Positions 45,675-54,057 of a DNA stretch of 64,000 bases are shown here, piece by piece. The notes beneath the pieces were generated by a model. It was not told where the DNA came from. It made no database searches and saw nothing but the letters and a program-made list of their open reading frames with translations. The first letter of the stretch is position 1; every line of letters begins with the position of its first letter. The position numbers were made by a program, and so were the translations under genes. The stretch is from Ectobacillus sp042610425 (lineage in GTDB: Bacteria > Bacillota > Bacilli > Bacillales > Bacillaceae_G). The DNA is taken from the NCBI RefSeq assembly GCF_042610425.1, contig NZ_JBGJZM010000001.1, positions 434,001 through 498,000 on the forward strand. Reading direction: 5' to 3'.

Positions 45675-46448
45675 ATGAAAAAGCTAGTACTACTCGTTTT
45701 AGCTGGCGTTTTAACAATTGGGGTACTTGGTGCTTGTACTAAGAAGCAAGATACATCAAGCAATAGCACTAATAAAGTTCTTGTAATGGGAACTTCTGCC
45801 GACTACAAGCCGTATGAGTATGTGGATTCATCAAAAAGCGATAAGCCAATCGGATTTGACATTGATATCGCAAATTATATTGGAAAAGAACTAGGATATA
45901 CAATTCAAGTAAAAGATAGTGACTTTGACGGTTTATTAGCATCTATGCAAGCTGGTAAAGTAGACTTCGTTATGGCTGGTATGACACCTACAGATGAACG
46001 TAAAAAGAATGCTGACTTCTCAGATGTTTATTTTACAGCTAAAAATGTTGTTATTTCTAAAAATGGTACTGTACAAAAGATGGATGATTTAAAAGGGAAA
46101 ACAGTTGGTGTACAAACAGGCTCTATTCAAGAAACGAAAGCGAAAGACTTACAAAAACAAACTGACTTTAAAATAGAAGGACGTAATCGTGTACCTGATT
46201 TATTTGAAGAATTAAAAGCTGGACGTGTTGATGCAATTATTGTAGAAAACACAGTTGCAAAAGGATATTTAACAAAACTTCCTGAACTTAAGGGTGCAGA
46301 TATTCCAGAAGCTGCCGATGAATCTGGATCTGCCATTGCATTTCCTAAGGGAAGTAAATATACAGCTGATTTTAATAAAGTTATTCAAAAGATGAAACAA
46401 AATGGCGAATTGGACAAGCTAGTTAAAAAATGGTTTGACGCACAATAA
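45675..46448 (+). CDS. artP: Amino acid ABC transporter, substrate-binding lipoprotein
   Basis: 257 aa with a lipoprotein signal peptide (LGAC lipobox, Cys21). The mature part has the family-3 solute-binding fold (VMGTSADYKPYEYVDSSK, GFDIDIANYIGKELGY). Placement next to brxB and the permease/ATPase genes matches B. subtilis yqiXYZ (artPQR), an arginine transporter. The sequence alone cannot distinguish arginine from other polar amino acids. The start is ATG behind cggaggg. Confidence 0.88.
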   Translation: MKKLVLLVLAGVLTIGVLGACTKKQDTSSNSTNKVLVMGTSADYKPYEYVDSSKSDKPIGFDIDIANYIGKELGYTIQVKDSDFDGLLASMQAGKVDFVMAGMTPTDERKKNADFSDVYFTAKNVVISKNGTVQKMDDLKGKTVGVQTGSIQETKAKDLQKQTDFKIEGRNRVPDLFEELKAGRVDAIIVENTVAKGYLTKLPELKGADIPEAADESGSAIAFPKGSKYTADFNKVIQKMKQNGELDKLVKKWFDAQ

Positions 46449-46479
46449 AGTAAGTTAGCCTTAATCACATATGTATTGG

Positions 46480-46524
46480 GAACACAATTTACAGCAGGGG
46501 CTACCTCTGCTGTAAATTGTGTTC
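46480..46524 (+). other. Strong intercistronic hairpin artP-artQ
   Basis: Perfect 18-bp stem (GAACACAATTTACAGCAG and complement) with a 9-base loop and only a weak T tail. It lies between the binding-protein and permease genes. Such structures commonly act as a leaky terminator or 3' stabiliser, giving more binding protein than permease. Confidence 0.75.
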
Positions 46525-46630
46525 TTCTATGGAAATATTTAATTACGACACAAATAGCTTTTTGCATGGAACGTTTCACTTTATAATGTGAAAGAGATGA
46601 AGTATACGTAAGAGAGGAATGGTTGCAGAG

Positions 46631-47290
46631 ATGAAGCTTGATTTTAATCAAATCGTCCCATCGATGCCTTATATATTATTAGGGTTACAAGTTACGCTGC
46701 AAATTGTTGCAGTAGCAGCTGTTATTGGTTTTGTGCTTGGTACGCTGCTTGCTTTATTTAAAATTGCTAGAATACGAGCTCTTGGTTGGTTTGCAGATGC
46801 ATATACTTCGCTTTTTCGCGGAACACCACTTGTATTACAACTGATGATTATCTACTACGGGTTACCGCAAATTACGGGCTATGATATTAATTCATTTCTA
46901 GCAGCCGTGCTAGCTTTTGGTTTGAATTCGGGCGCATATATGTCAGAAATTATTCGTGCTGGTGTTCAAGCGGTTGATAAGGGCCAAACGGAAGCAGCTA
47001 TGGCACTTGGTATTCCTTATCGTAAAATGATGATGAACATTATATTACCACAAGCGATTAAAAATATTTTGCCTGCACTTATGAATGAATTTATTTCACT
47101 TACGAAAGAATCAGCGGTTGTTACGGTAATAGGTGCGAGTGATTTGATGCGTCGTGCGTATATCGTTGGTGGGGAAAAGTATGCGTATTTTGAACCACTT
47201 CTTTTCGTAGGGGCTATTTACTACATTTTAGTCATCCTATTGACAATTCTCGGAAAAGCAATTGAAGGGAGAATGAGAAAAAGTGATTAA
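46631..47290 (+). CDS. artQ: Amino acid ABC transporter permease
   Basis: About 219 aa, a HisM/GlnP-type permease with about five membrane segments and the ATPase-coupling loop (EAAMALGIPYRKMMMNIILPQ). The start is uncertain. ATG 46619 lies only two bases from gagagg, and ATG 46631 is rather far; the latter gives the natural N terminus MKLDFNQ. It overlaps artR by 8 bases. Confidence 0.9.
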   Translation: MKLDFNQIVPSMPYILLGLQVTLQIVAVAAVIGFVLGTLLALFKIARIRALGWFADAYTSLFRGTPLVLQLMIIYYGLPQITGYDINSFLAAVLAFGLNSGAYMSEIIRAGVQAVDKGQTEAAMALGIPYRKMMMNIILPQAIKNILPALMNEFISLTKESAVVTVIGASDLMRRAYIVGGEKYAYFEPLLFVGAIYYILVILLTILGKAIEGRMRKSD

Positions 47291-48005
47291 AATTGAAGGA
47301 TTATACAAATCTTTTGGTGAGCTTGAAGTATTGAAGAATATTTCAACTACCATTGAGCAAGGACAAGTTGTTGCCGTTATCGGACCGTCTGGATCAGGAA
47401 AGTCAACCTTTTTACGTTGTATCAACTTACTTGAGCAACCTACAAGTGGTCATGTCTGGATTAAAGACGAAGACGTTACAGATAAACAAACAGATATTAT
47501 GAAGGTACGTCAACATGTAGGTATGGTATTTCAACATTTTCATCTGTTTCCTCATATGACTGTTTTGGAGAACTTAACGTATGCACCGATGAAAGTGAAG
47601 GGGATGACCAAGGCAGAGGCAGACAATAAGGCGCAAAAATTGCTTGCCAAGGTTGGCTTGAGTGAAAAAGCGAATGAGTATCCCAATCGCTTATCTGGCG
47701 GACAAAAGCAGCGTGTTGCAATTGCAAGAGCACTTGCAATGGAGCCGGAAGTCATGTTATTTGATGAACCAACCTCAGCACTTGATCCTGAAATGGTAAA
47801 AGAAGTACTTGAAGTAATGAAGTCCCTTGCTCATACGGGTATGACGATGATGATTGTTACACATGAAATGGGATTTGCCAGAGAAGTGGCAGATCGTGTT
47901 TTATTTCTAGAGGATGGCAAGTTAATCGAAGATGCACCACCATCCGAATTTTTTACTGCTCCGAAGAGTGCACGAGCCCAAGAATTTTTACAAAAAATGC
48001 TGTAA
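47283..48005 (+). CDS. artR: Amino acid ABC transporter ATP-binding protein
   Basis: 240-aa polar amino acid family ATPase. It has Walker A GPSGSGKST (about residues 34-42), the signature LSGGQKQR, Walker B VMLFDEP and the H-loop VTHEMGFA. The start is GTG 47283, inside the end of artQ behind gaagggaga. A terminator follows. Confidence 0.93.
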   Translation: MIKIEGLYKSFGELEVLKNISTTIEQGQVVAVIGPSGSGKSTFLRCINLLEQPTSGHVWIKDEDVTDKQTDIMKVRQHVGMVFQHFHLFPHMTVLENLTYAPMKVKGMTKAEADNKAQKLLAKVGLSEKANEYPNRLSGGQKQRVAIARALAMEPEVMLFDEPTSALDPEMVKEVLEVMKSLAHTGMTMMIVTHEMGFAREVADRVLFLEDGKLIEDAPPSEFFTAPKSARAQEFLQKML

Positions 48006-48013
48006 AGTGTAAG

Positions 48014-48053
48014 AAAAAGGTGCCCCTAATCGTATTAATGGGGCACTTTTTTT
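48014..48053 (+). terminator. artPQR terminator
   Basis: GTGCCCCTAAT / ATTAATGGGGCAC stem with a T7 tail. It also lies close to the 3' end of the convergent gene that stops at 48059. Confidence 0.85.
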
Positions 48054-48058
48054 GACAT

Positions 48059-48337
48059 TTATATAAGGAAATGAAGATAGATCCAAATCCAAACGATATT
48101 TGAAGTCCAAAGTAATGAAAATAAAGCAACCGGAATGGAGTAACGAATTCGTTTTAAATAGGCAAATGCAACAGAAATAGAAAACAGCATGTATAAAACA
48201 AATCCGAAACTTTCAAGAAGTGGGGCGGGAAGTGTAACAAAAGGGGCATATAGCTTTAGAAAGACGAATAACCCTTTAAAGCAGCCATATAGAATAGAAA
48301 CCACGACATAAAAAGTAAAAAAACTATAAATTTTCAT
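48059..48337 (-). CDS. Small membrane protein, 92 aa
   Basis: Three predicted transmembrane segments (about residues 4-26, 38-62 and 68-90) with few charges between them. I do not recognise the family. The ATG at 48337 on the minus strand has a good ggggagaggga ribosome site. It is convergent with artR and divergent from the L,D-transpeptidase. It is a likely real gene of unknown function. Confidence 0.7.
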   Translation of the reverse strand: MKIYSFFTFYVVVSILYGCFKGLFVFLKLYAPFVTLPAPLLESFGFVLYMLFSISVAFAYLKRIRYSIPVALFSLLWTSNIVWIWIYLHFLI

Positions 48338-48560
48338 ACTTTCCCTCTCCCCATCCTACATGTATTTACATTTTTTCAGCATGAAATTGCAATGCTATTT
48401 ATATACTTGTATTCGTTTACATGGAAATCATGCATATAGCTTTAATATGACAGTACTACAGTGGAATCCTTCTTTCTTCCATAATTTTTTCGGGGCATTT
48501 AATGAAAAATGAAAGCATGGGGAAATATATGAAAAATGGCTTCAGAAAGAAGGAAGTACG

Positions 48561-49076
48561 ATGAACCACATTCTGTCCATTATTCTTGTAATGGTATTTT
48601 CTCCCCTTTGGCCACTCGGTGAGAATCCAAGAGTAGGCGATCCTTATATAATTGTAAATAAACTAAGTAATAAACTTGCCTATATTGATCAAGGAGAAAT
48701 TCAAGGGGTTTTTCCGATTGCTACTGGTAAAACAAAAACGTTAACTCCCGAAGGTGAATTCGATATTGTAGCAAAGCTAGAAAATCCATATTATATAAAA
48801 AAAAATATTCCAGGCGGGAGTGCTAAAAATCCTCTTGGTACTCGTTGGATTGGATTTAATGCAAGAGGAACGGATGGGACCAAATATGGAATTCACGGGA
48901 CGAGCGACCCAGATTCGATTGGAAAATATATTTCAAGTGGCTGTATACGTATGTACAAACAAGATATAGAATATTTATATTCCCATATCCCTATTGGAAC
49001 AAAAGTGCTAATCGTAAGTAGCATGAGATCCTTTGCAGAGATTGCCAAAGAAAAGGGAGCTATTTCAAGCAAATAA
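48561..49076 (+). CDS. L,D-transpeptidase (YkuD domain)
   Basis: 171-aa secreted cell-wall cross-linking enzyme. An N-terminal signal sequence (about residues 1-19) leads directly to the YkuD domain. The catalytic motif HGTSDPDSIG...SSGCIRM gives His112, Cys128 and Arg130. There is no LysM or other binding domain. The start is ATG behind gaaggaag. It may act in cortex or vegetative wall remodelling; its location does not decide. Confidence 0.92.
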   Translation: MNHILSIILVMVFSPLWPLGENPRVGDPYIIVNKLSNKLAYIDQGEIQGVFPIATGKTKTLTPEGEFDIVAKLENPYYIKKNIPGGSAKNPLGTRWIGFNARGTDGTKYGIHGTSDPDSIGKYISSGCIRMYKQDIEYLYSHIPIGTKVLIVSSMRSFAEIAKEKGAISSK

Positions 49077-49099
49077 GAAGTTATATATTTAAGTAAAAA

Positions 49100-49132
49100 A
49101 TAATGTCGGCCGAATAATCGGCCGACATTTTA
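49100..49132. terminator. Bidirectional terminator ldt / prli42
   Basis: AATGTCGGCCGA / TCGGCCGACATT stem with a 4-base loop, A-rich before and T-rich after. It borders the stop codon of the reverse prli42 gene and follows the L,D-transpeptidase. Confidence 0.85.
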
Positions 49133-49222
49133 CCAAAACATACTAATGCCTGTTAGAATGGTAGTGAGTAACATACATATGAGCATAATGTAAATGAAAA
49201 TTTTTTGCGCTCGTTTGTTCAT
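49130..49222 (-). CDS. prli42: Stressosome-associated miniprotein Prli42
   Basis: 30-aa ORF with an excellent taggaggt ribosome site. The product starts MNKRAQKIFIYIMLICMLLT and ends TGISMFW. This is the Prli42 pattern, a short basic N terminus and one membrane helix with a Thr-Gly turn. In Listeria Prli42 anchors the stressosome to the membrane. The gene is too short for usual ORF thresholds. Identification rests on the recognised pattern. Confidence 0.82.
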   Translation of the reverse strand: MNKRAQKIFIYIMLICMLLTTILTGISMFW

Positions 49223-49394
49223 GATAAACCTCCTATACGTTCATAGACTTATTGTAACGATGGTAAAGAAACAGAACAAGGGACAAATTTCGATAAAAAT
49301 TTTATAAGTTAACAGGAAATTAAAAATTCATGTAGAATATATAAGAAGAATGTGCATTTTTGCATCTAACGTTCAACAAGGGGTGAAGTACAAA

Positions 49395-49808
49395 ATGAAG
49401 AAAATCGATCATATTGGTATTGCGGTTCGATCTTTGAAAGAATCTCTTCCGTTTTACACTGAAGCTTTGCAACTAAAATTACTAGGTGAAGAAGAGGTTG
49501 AATCCCAACAAGTAAGAGTAGCATTTTTGCAATTGGGAGAAAGTAAGTTGGAACTTTTGGAACCGCTAACAGAAAGTAGTCCTATTGCAAAATTTATCGA
49601 AAAACGCGGTGAAGGAATTCACCATGTAGCACTCGGAGTTAACTCAATCGAAGAGCGTCTGCAAGAAATGAAAGAAAAGGGAATTCGAATGATTGACGAA
49701 ACAGCACGCAATGGAGCACACGGATCGAAGATTGCATTTATGCATCCGAAAGCTGCGCACGGTGTGTTATATGAACTATGTGAGAAAAAGATAGGGGCCG
49801 AGGTGTAA
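49395..49808 (+). CDS. mce: Methylmalonyl-CoA epimerase
   Basis: 137-aa glyoxalase/VOC-fold metalloenzyme that converts (S)- to (R)-methylmalonyl-CoA. Metal-site residues are visible in KKIDHIGIAV (His), GEGIHHVAL (His) and the C-terminal YELCEK (Glu). The start is ATG 49395 behind aaggggtga; an in-frame ATG at 49350 lacks a site. It sits three bases before yqjD, so carboxylation and epimerisation are co-expressed. Confidence 0.92.
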   Translation: MKKIDHIGIAVRSLKESLPFYTEALQLKLLGEEEVESQQVRVAFLQLGESKLELLEPLTESSPIAKFIEKRGEGIHHVALGVNSIEERLQEMKEKGIRMIDETARNGAHGSKIAFMHPKAAHGVLYELCEKKIGAEV

Positions 49809-49810
49809 AC

Positions 49811-51361
49811 ATGGTAGATATTTATGAAAAAATCAATGATTTATACGATAGAAAACGTGAAATTGAATTAGGTGGCGGAGATAAACGGATTGAAAAGCAA
49901 CATGAAAGAGGAAAACTAACTGCACGCGAAAGAATCGATTTGCTTCTTGATGAAGGCACATTTGCAGAATTGAATGCATTTATGGAGCATCGCTGCGTGG
50001 ATTTTGGCTTAGAATCAAAAAAAGGACCTGGAGACGGAGTTGTAACAGGCTACGGCAAAGTAAACGGGCGTCTTGTATACGTATTTTCTCAAGATTTCAC
50101 TGTATTTGGCGGTGCGCTAGGTGAAATGCATGCGAAAAAAATTGCCAATGTGATGGATTTAGCTGCAAAAAATGGTGCTCCAATTATCGGTCTTAACGAT
50201 TCCGGCGGTGCGAGAATTCAAGAAGGTGTTCTTTCTCTAGATGGCTACGGTCACATTTTTTATCGTAATGCTATTTATTCTGGAGTAGTACCACAAATTT
50301 CAGTTATTATGGGACCATGTGCAGGTGGAGCCGTGTATTCACCAGCTATTACGGACTTTGTCGTTATGGTAGAAAAAACGAGCCAAATGTTTATCACTGG
50401 TCCGAAAGTAATTGAAGCGGTTACTGGAGAAAGCATTTCTGCTGAAAATTTAGGTGGGGCAAAAGTTCATAACTCAATTAGCGGAAGCGCACATTTTGCG
50501 GCAAAAGACGAAGAAAATGCACTTGATATTGTACGTGCTTTGTTAAGTTATTTACCACAAAATTGTGAAGAAAAGCCGCTTATGTATGGTACACCAGATG
50601 ATGACGACTATCGTCCTGAGTTAACCGATATTATTCCATTTGATGCACTTCGTCCTTATGATGTTCGTAAAGTATTAGAACATATCGTGGATAAAGATTC
50701 TTTCTTAGAAATTCAAAAGAGTTTTGCAAAGAATATTGTAATTGGATTTGCAAGAATTAAGGGAGAATCAGTTGGTTTGGTATGTAACCAACCTAAGGCT
50801 ATGGCCGGTAGCCTTGATATTGATTCATCTGATAAAGCAGCTCGCTTTATCCGCCTTTGTGACTCCTTCAATATTCCAATCGTTACGTTTGAAGATGTAA
50901 CTGGGTTCTTCCCAGGAGTTAAACAAGAACATGGAGGAATTATCCGCCATGGTGCGAAAATTTTGTTTGCATATTCAGAAGCAACGGTTCCAAAGATTAC
51001 TGTAATCTTGCGGAAAGCATACGGCGGCGCTTATGTTGCACTAAATAGTAAATCAATTGGTGCTGACGTTGTATATTCTTGGCCAAATGCGGAAATCGCA
51101 GTAATGGGACCACAAGGAGCAGTAAACATTATTTTTGCAAAAGAAATTAGCGAAAGCAACGATCCAGAAACAACTCGTACTAAGCTAATTGATGAATATC
51201 GTGAAAAATTTGCAAATCCATATGTAGCTGCAAAGCATGGTATTGTGGATGATGTTATCGATCCTCGTGATACGAGAATCAAGCTTATTCAATCACTCGA
51301 CATGCTTCGTAACAAAAAAGAAGAACGTCCGAAAAAGAAACACGGCAATATTCCACTATAA
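49811..51361 (+). CDS. yqjD: Propionyl-CoA carboxylase beta subunit (YqjD)
   Basis: 516-aa carboxyltransferase of the crotonase-like ACC/PCC beta family. It transfers CO2 from carboxybiotin to propionyl-CoA, or acts in a methylmalonyl-CoA decarboxylase/transcarboxylase. It has the two oxyanion-hole glycine pairs (NDSGGARIQEG, GPCAGGAVYSP) and TGFFPGVKQEHGGIIRHGAK. No partner biotin carboxylase is encoded nearby. The start is ATG 49811, right after mce. Confidence 0.92.
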   Translation: MVDIYEKINDLYDRKREIELGGGDKRIEKQHERGKLTARERIDLLLDEGTFAELNAFMEHRCVDFGLESKKGPGDGVVTGYGKVNGRLVYVFSQDFTVFGGALGEMHAKKIANVMDLAAKNGAPIIGLNDSGGARIQEGVLSLDGYGHIFYRNAIYSGVVPQISVIMGPCAGGAVYSPAITDFVVMVEKTSQMFITGPKVIEAVTGESISAENLGGAKVHNSISGSAHFAAKDEENALDIVRALLSYLPQNCEEKPLMYGTPDDDDYRPELTDIIPFDALRPYDVRKVLEHIVDKDSFLEIQKSFAKNIVIGFARIKGESVGLVCNQPKAMAGSLDIDSSDKAARFIRLCDSFNIPIVTFEDVTGFFPGVKQEHGGIIRHGAKILFAYSEATVPKITVILRKAYGGAYVALNSKSIGADVVYSWPNAEIAVMGPQGAVNIIFAKEISESNDPETTRTKLIDEYREKFANPYVAAKHGIVDDVIDPRDTRIKLIQSLDMLRNKKEERPKKKHGNIPL

Positions 51362-51377
51362 TCAGTTTACGATTTCG

Positions 51378-51416
51378 AAAAAAGGAGTACCGAATCCATT
51401 CGGTACTCCTTTTTTA
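51378..51416 (+). terminator. mce-yqjD terminator
   Basis: Perfect 18-bp stem (arm AAAAAAGGAGTACCGAAT) with a tiny loop and a T6 tail, 17 bases after yqjD. Confidence 0.9.
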
Positions 51417-51515
51417 TTTAAAACTGACTGTAGCTCATATAAAGTTGGCATTACTTTTCTTTCCATTACATTCTGCTATAATTGTAGTTGTACATACCAA
51501 TTAGGAGGCATTTCT

Positions 51516-52631
51516 ATGATTAACGAACAACGTTTAGTTAACGAGTTTTTTGAACTCGTACAAGTAGATTCTGAAACAAAACATGAAGCAGCCATTTGCA
51601 AAGTATTAAAGGCAAAATTTACTGCTCTAGGATTAGATGTATTTGAAGATGACACAACGTCACAAACTGGTCACGGGGCTGGAAATTTAATATGTACTCT
51701 ATCTGCTACGAAAGAAGCAGATACAATTTATTTTACATCACATATGGATACTGTAGTTCCTGCGAATGGAGTAAAGCCTTCCATAAAAGATGGCTACATT
51801 GTTTCAGATGGTACGACTATTCTTGGTTCTGACGATAAAGCAGGTCTTTCTTCAATGATTGAAGCACTTCGAGTAATCCAGGAAAATAATATTCCTCATG
51901 GTAAAGTAGAATTTGTTATAACCGTTGGGGAAGAGTCTGGGCTAGTTGGTGCAAAGGCTTTAGATCGTAATCTTATTACCGCAAAATATGGTTATGCCCT
52001 TGATAGTGATGGAAAGGTTGGAGAGATTGTTGTAGCAGCTCCGACTCAAGCAAAAGTAAATGCCGTTATTCATGGTAAAACAGCACATGCTGGTGTAGCC
52101 CCTGAAAAAGGAGTATCTGCGATTACGATTGCAGCCAAAGCAATTTCAAAAATGCCACTTGGACGTATCGATAGTGAAACGACTGCAAACATTGGACGTT
52201 TTGAAGGTGGTACACAAACAAACATCGTATGTGATTATGTTTCCATTTTGGCAGAAGCAAGATCTCTTGTAGAGGAAAAAATGCAAGAGCAAGTCCGTAA
52301 AATGAAAGAAGCGTTTGAAACGACAGCTAAAGAAATGGGTGGACATGCTGAAGTTGAAGTGAAAGTGATGTACCCTGGTTTTAAATTTGCTGATGGCGAC
52401 CATGTAGTAGAGGTTGCAAAGCGTGCTGTTTCTCGTATTGGTCGTACACCTTCCCTGCACCAAAGTGGTGGGGGCAGTGATGCGAATGTAATTGCCGGAT
52501 TCCAAATTCCGACTGTTAATCTTGCGGTAGGATATGAAGATATTCATACAACAAAAGAAAAGATTCCAGTTGAAGAGTTAGTAAAAACAACGGAGCTTGT
52601 TGTGTCTATTATTGAAGAAGTTGCAAAATAA
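51516..52631 (+). CDS. yqjE: Peptidase T-like M20 metallopeptidase (YqjE)
   Basis: 371-aa dizinc aminopeptidase of the M20 family. It has metal-ligand motifs TSHMDTVVP, GSDDKAG and GEESGLVG, and a dimerisation lid domain in the middle. The start is ATG 51516 behind taggaggc. The frame is open upstream into yqjD, but that extension has no supported start. A TATAAT at 51477 is a plausible -10. Confidence 0.92.
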   Translation: MINEQRLVNEFFELVQVDSETKHEAAICKVLKAKFTALGLDVFEDDTTSQTGHGAGNLICTLSATKEADTIYFTSHMDTVVPANGVKPSIKDGYIVSDGTTILGSDDKAGLSSMIEALRVIQENNIPHGKVEFVITVGEESGLVGAKALDRNLITAKYGYALDSDGKVGEIVVAAPTQAKVNAVIHGKTAHAGVAPEKGVSAITIAAKAISKMPLGRIDSETTANIGRFEGGTQTNIVCDYVSILAEARSLVEEKMQEQVRKMKEAFETTAKEMGGHAEVEVKVMYPGFKFADGDHVVEVAKRAVSRIGRTPSLHQSGGGSDANVIAGFQIPTVNLAVGYEDIHTTKEKIPVEELVKTTELVVSIIEEVAK

Positions 52632-52642
52632 TACTTGATGTT

Positions 52643-52681
52643 AAAAAGGGCGGTCCTGTATAAGCAAGGGTCGTCCTTTTT
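52643..52681 (+). terminator. yqjE terminator
   Basis: AAAAAGGGCGGTCC pairs with GGGTCGTCCTTTTT through 14 positions including three G-T wobbles, ending in a T5 run. Confidence 0.75.
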
Positions 52682-52752
52682 GCAATGCGTTGATAGTGTC
52701 TACATTCCCTTGTATAATAAGAATGTATGTTCTTAAAAATGAGGTGGATGGT

Positions 52753-53973
52753 ATGGAGAGAAAGAGCAAACATCGAATTATCTTACATGTCGATATGAAT
52801 AGCTTTTATGCTTCCGTCGAAATAGCTAAGGATAGAAGCCTACAAGGAAAACCACTTGCAATTGCAGGTGATGAAAAACAGAGAAAAGGAATTATTGTAA
52901 CCTGCAGCTATGAAGCACGAGCTCTTGGTATTCACACACGCATGCCGGTTTGGGAAGCGAAGCGTCTTTGTCCTCATCTCATTGTAAAACAACCAAACTT
53001 TCCTTTGTATAAACGTGCTTCCTTTTCACTCTTTCAGCTTTTATCTCAATATACAGATGTATATCAACCTGTTTCTATTGATGAAGGGTATTTAGATATT
53101 ACCAATTACATGAATTTGGAAGATCCTCTTGCTGTTGCGAACAATATTCAGAAAGAAGTGCTCAAACAGCTTTTTTTACCTTGCAGTATCGGAATGGCTC
53201 CTAATAAATTTCTTGCCAAAATGGCTTCTAATATGAAAAAACCCCTTGGTATTACCGTATTAAGAAAACGAGATGTTCCAAGTGTTTTATGGCCGATGAA
53301 CGTAACGAATATGCATGGCATAGGCGAAAAAACAGCATTAAAATTAAAGAATATGGGTATTACTACGATCGGAGATCTTGCTAAGGCTGAGGAAGGAATG
53401 TTACGTAAACAATTAGGTGTAAATGGAATCTTATTGAAACAACGAGCAAATGGAATAGATGATCGTCCCGTTGATCCAAGTCAAATTGATCAATTCAAAT
53501 CTATTGGGAACTCACGCACATTACCTACTGATACAGATGAAGAGCATGTTGTGTTTCAATGGCTTGAAAAATTAGCTGGTATGGTAAGTAATCGATTACA
53601 GAAAAAGAACATGGTTACATGTACGATACAACTTACAATGATGTGCAGCAATCGAAACGTAATAACAAGAAGTATGCAACTACAAAGCTCAACAGATAAC
53701 ATGCATGATATATATGAGGTGGCTTGTATTCTGTGGAGAAAGCATTGGAATGGTGATTCGGTTCGATTGCTTGGTATTACAGCAAATCATGTAACGGAAC
53801 TAACAGAAAATGGTAAACAATTAGATATATTTTCGTATGAAGAGGATATAAAACAAGAGCCACTTCAACAAGTGTTAGAAGAGCTTCGAAACAAATACGG
53901 AGCATCGATTGTACAGAGGGGTAAAGAAAAAAATATGTCATTACAGGATCGTTTGCGAAAAAAATTCACATAG
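52753..53973 (+). CDS. dinB: Y-family DNA polymerase IV
   Basis: 406-aa error-prone translesion polymerase equivalent to B. subtilis PolY1 (YqjH). The catalytic metal motifs are VDMNSFYASVE (Asp near residue 14) and SIDEGYLD (Asp/Glu). A helix-hairpin-helix segment (MHGIGEKTALKLKNMGI) and the little-finger domain follow. The C terminus MSLQDRLRKKF resembles a clamp-binding tail. The start is ATG 52753 behind gaggtgg. No LexA box (CGAAC-N4-GTTCG) is seen upstream. Confidence 0.93.
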   Translation: MERKSKHRIILHVDMNSFYASVEIAKDRSLQGKPLAIAGDEKQRKGIIVTCSYEARALGIHTRMPVWEAKRLCPHLIVKQPNFPLYKRASFSLFQLLSQYTDVYQPVSIDEGYLDITNYMNLEDPLAVANNIQKEVLKQLFLPCSIGMAPNKFLAKMASNMKKPLGITVLRKRDVPSVLWPMNVTNMHGIGEKTALKLKNMGITTIGDLAKAEEGMLRKQLGVNGILLKQRANGIDDRPVDPSQIDQFKSIGNSRTLPTDTDEEHVVFQWLEKLAGMVSNRLQKKNMVTCTIQLTMMCSNRNVITRSMQLQSSTDNMHDIYEVACILWRKHWNGDSVRLLGITANHVTELTENGKQLDIFSYEEDIKQEPLQQVLEELRNKYGASIVQRGKEKNMSLQDRLRKKFT

Positions 53974-54057
53974 ATTATTTTTTTCGCGGATTCGTTTGCC
54001 ATTTTACATAACATTCCGTAAGATATACGTTAGATGAAGAGAAAGAGGTTAAGAAAC

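Noticed and set aside
51237..51515. In-frame upstream extension of YqjE
   Set aside because: It runs through the yqjD 3' end and a strong terminator; ATG 51516 has the ribosome site and the family N terminus.
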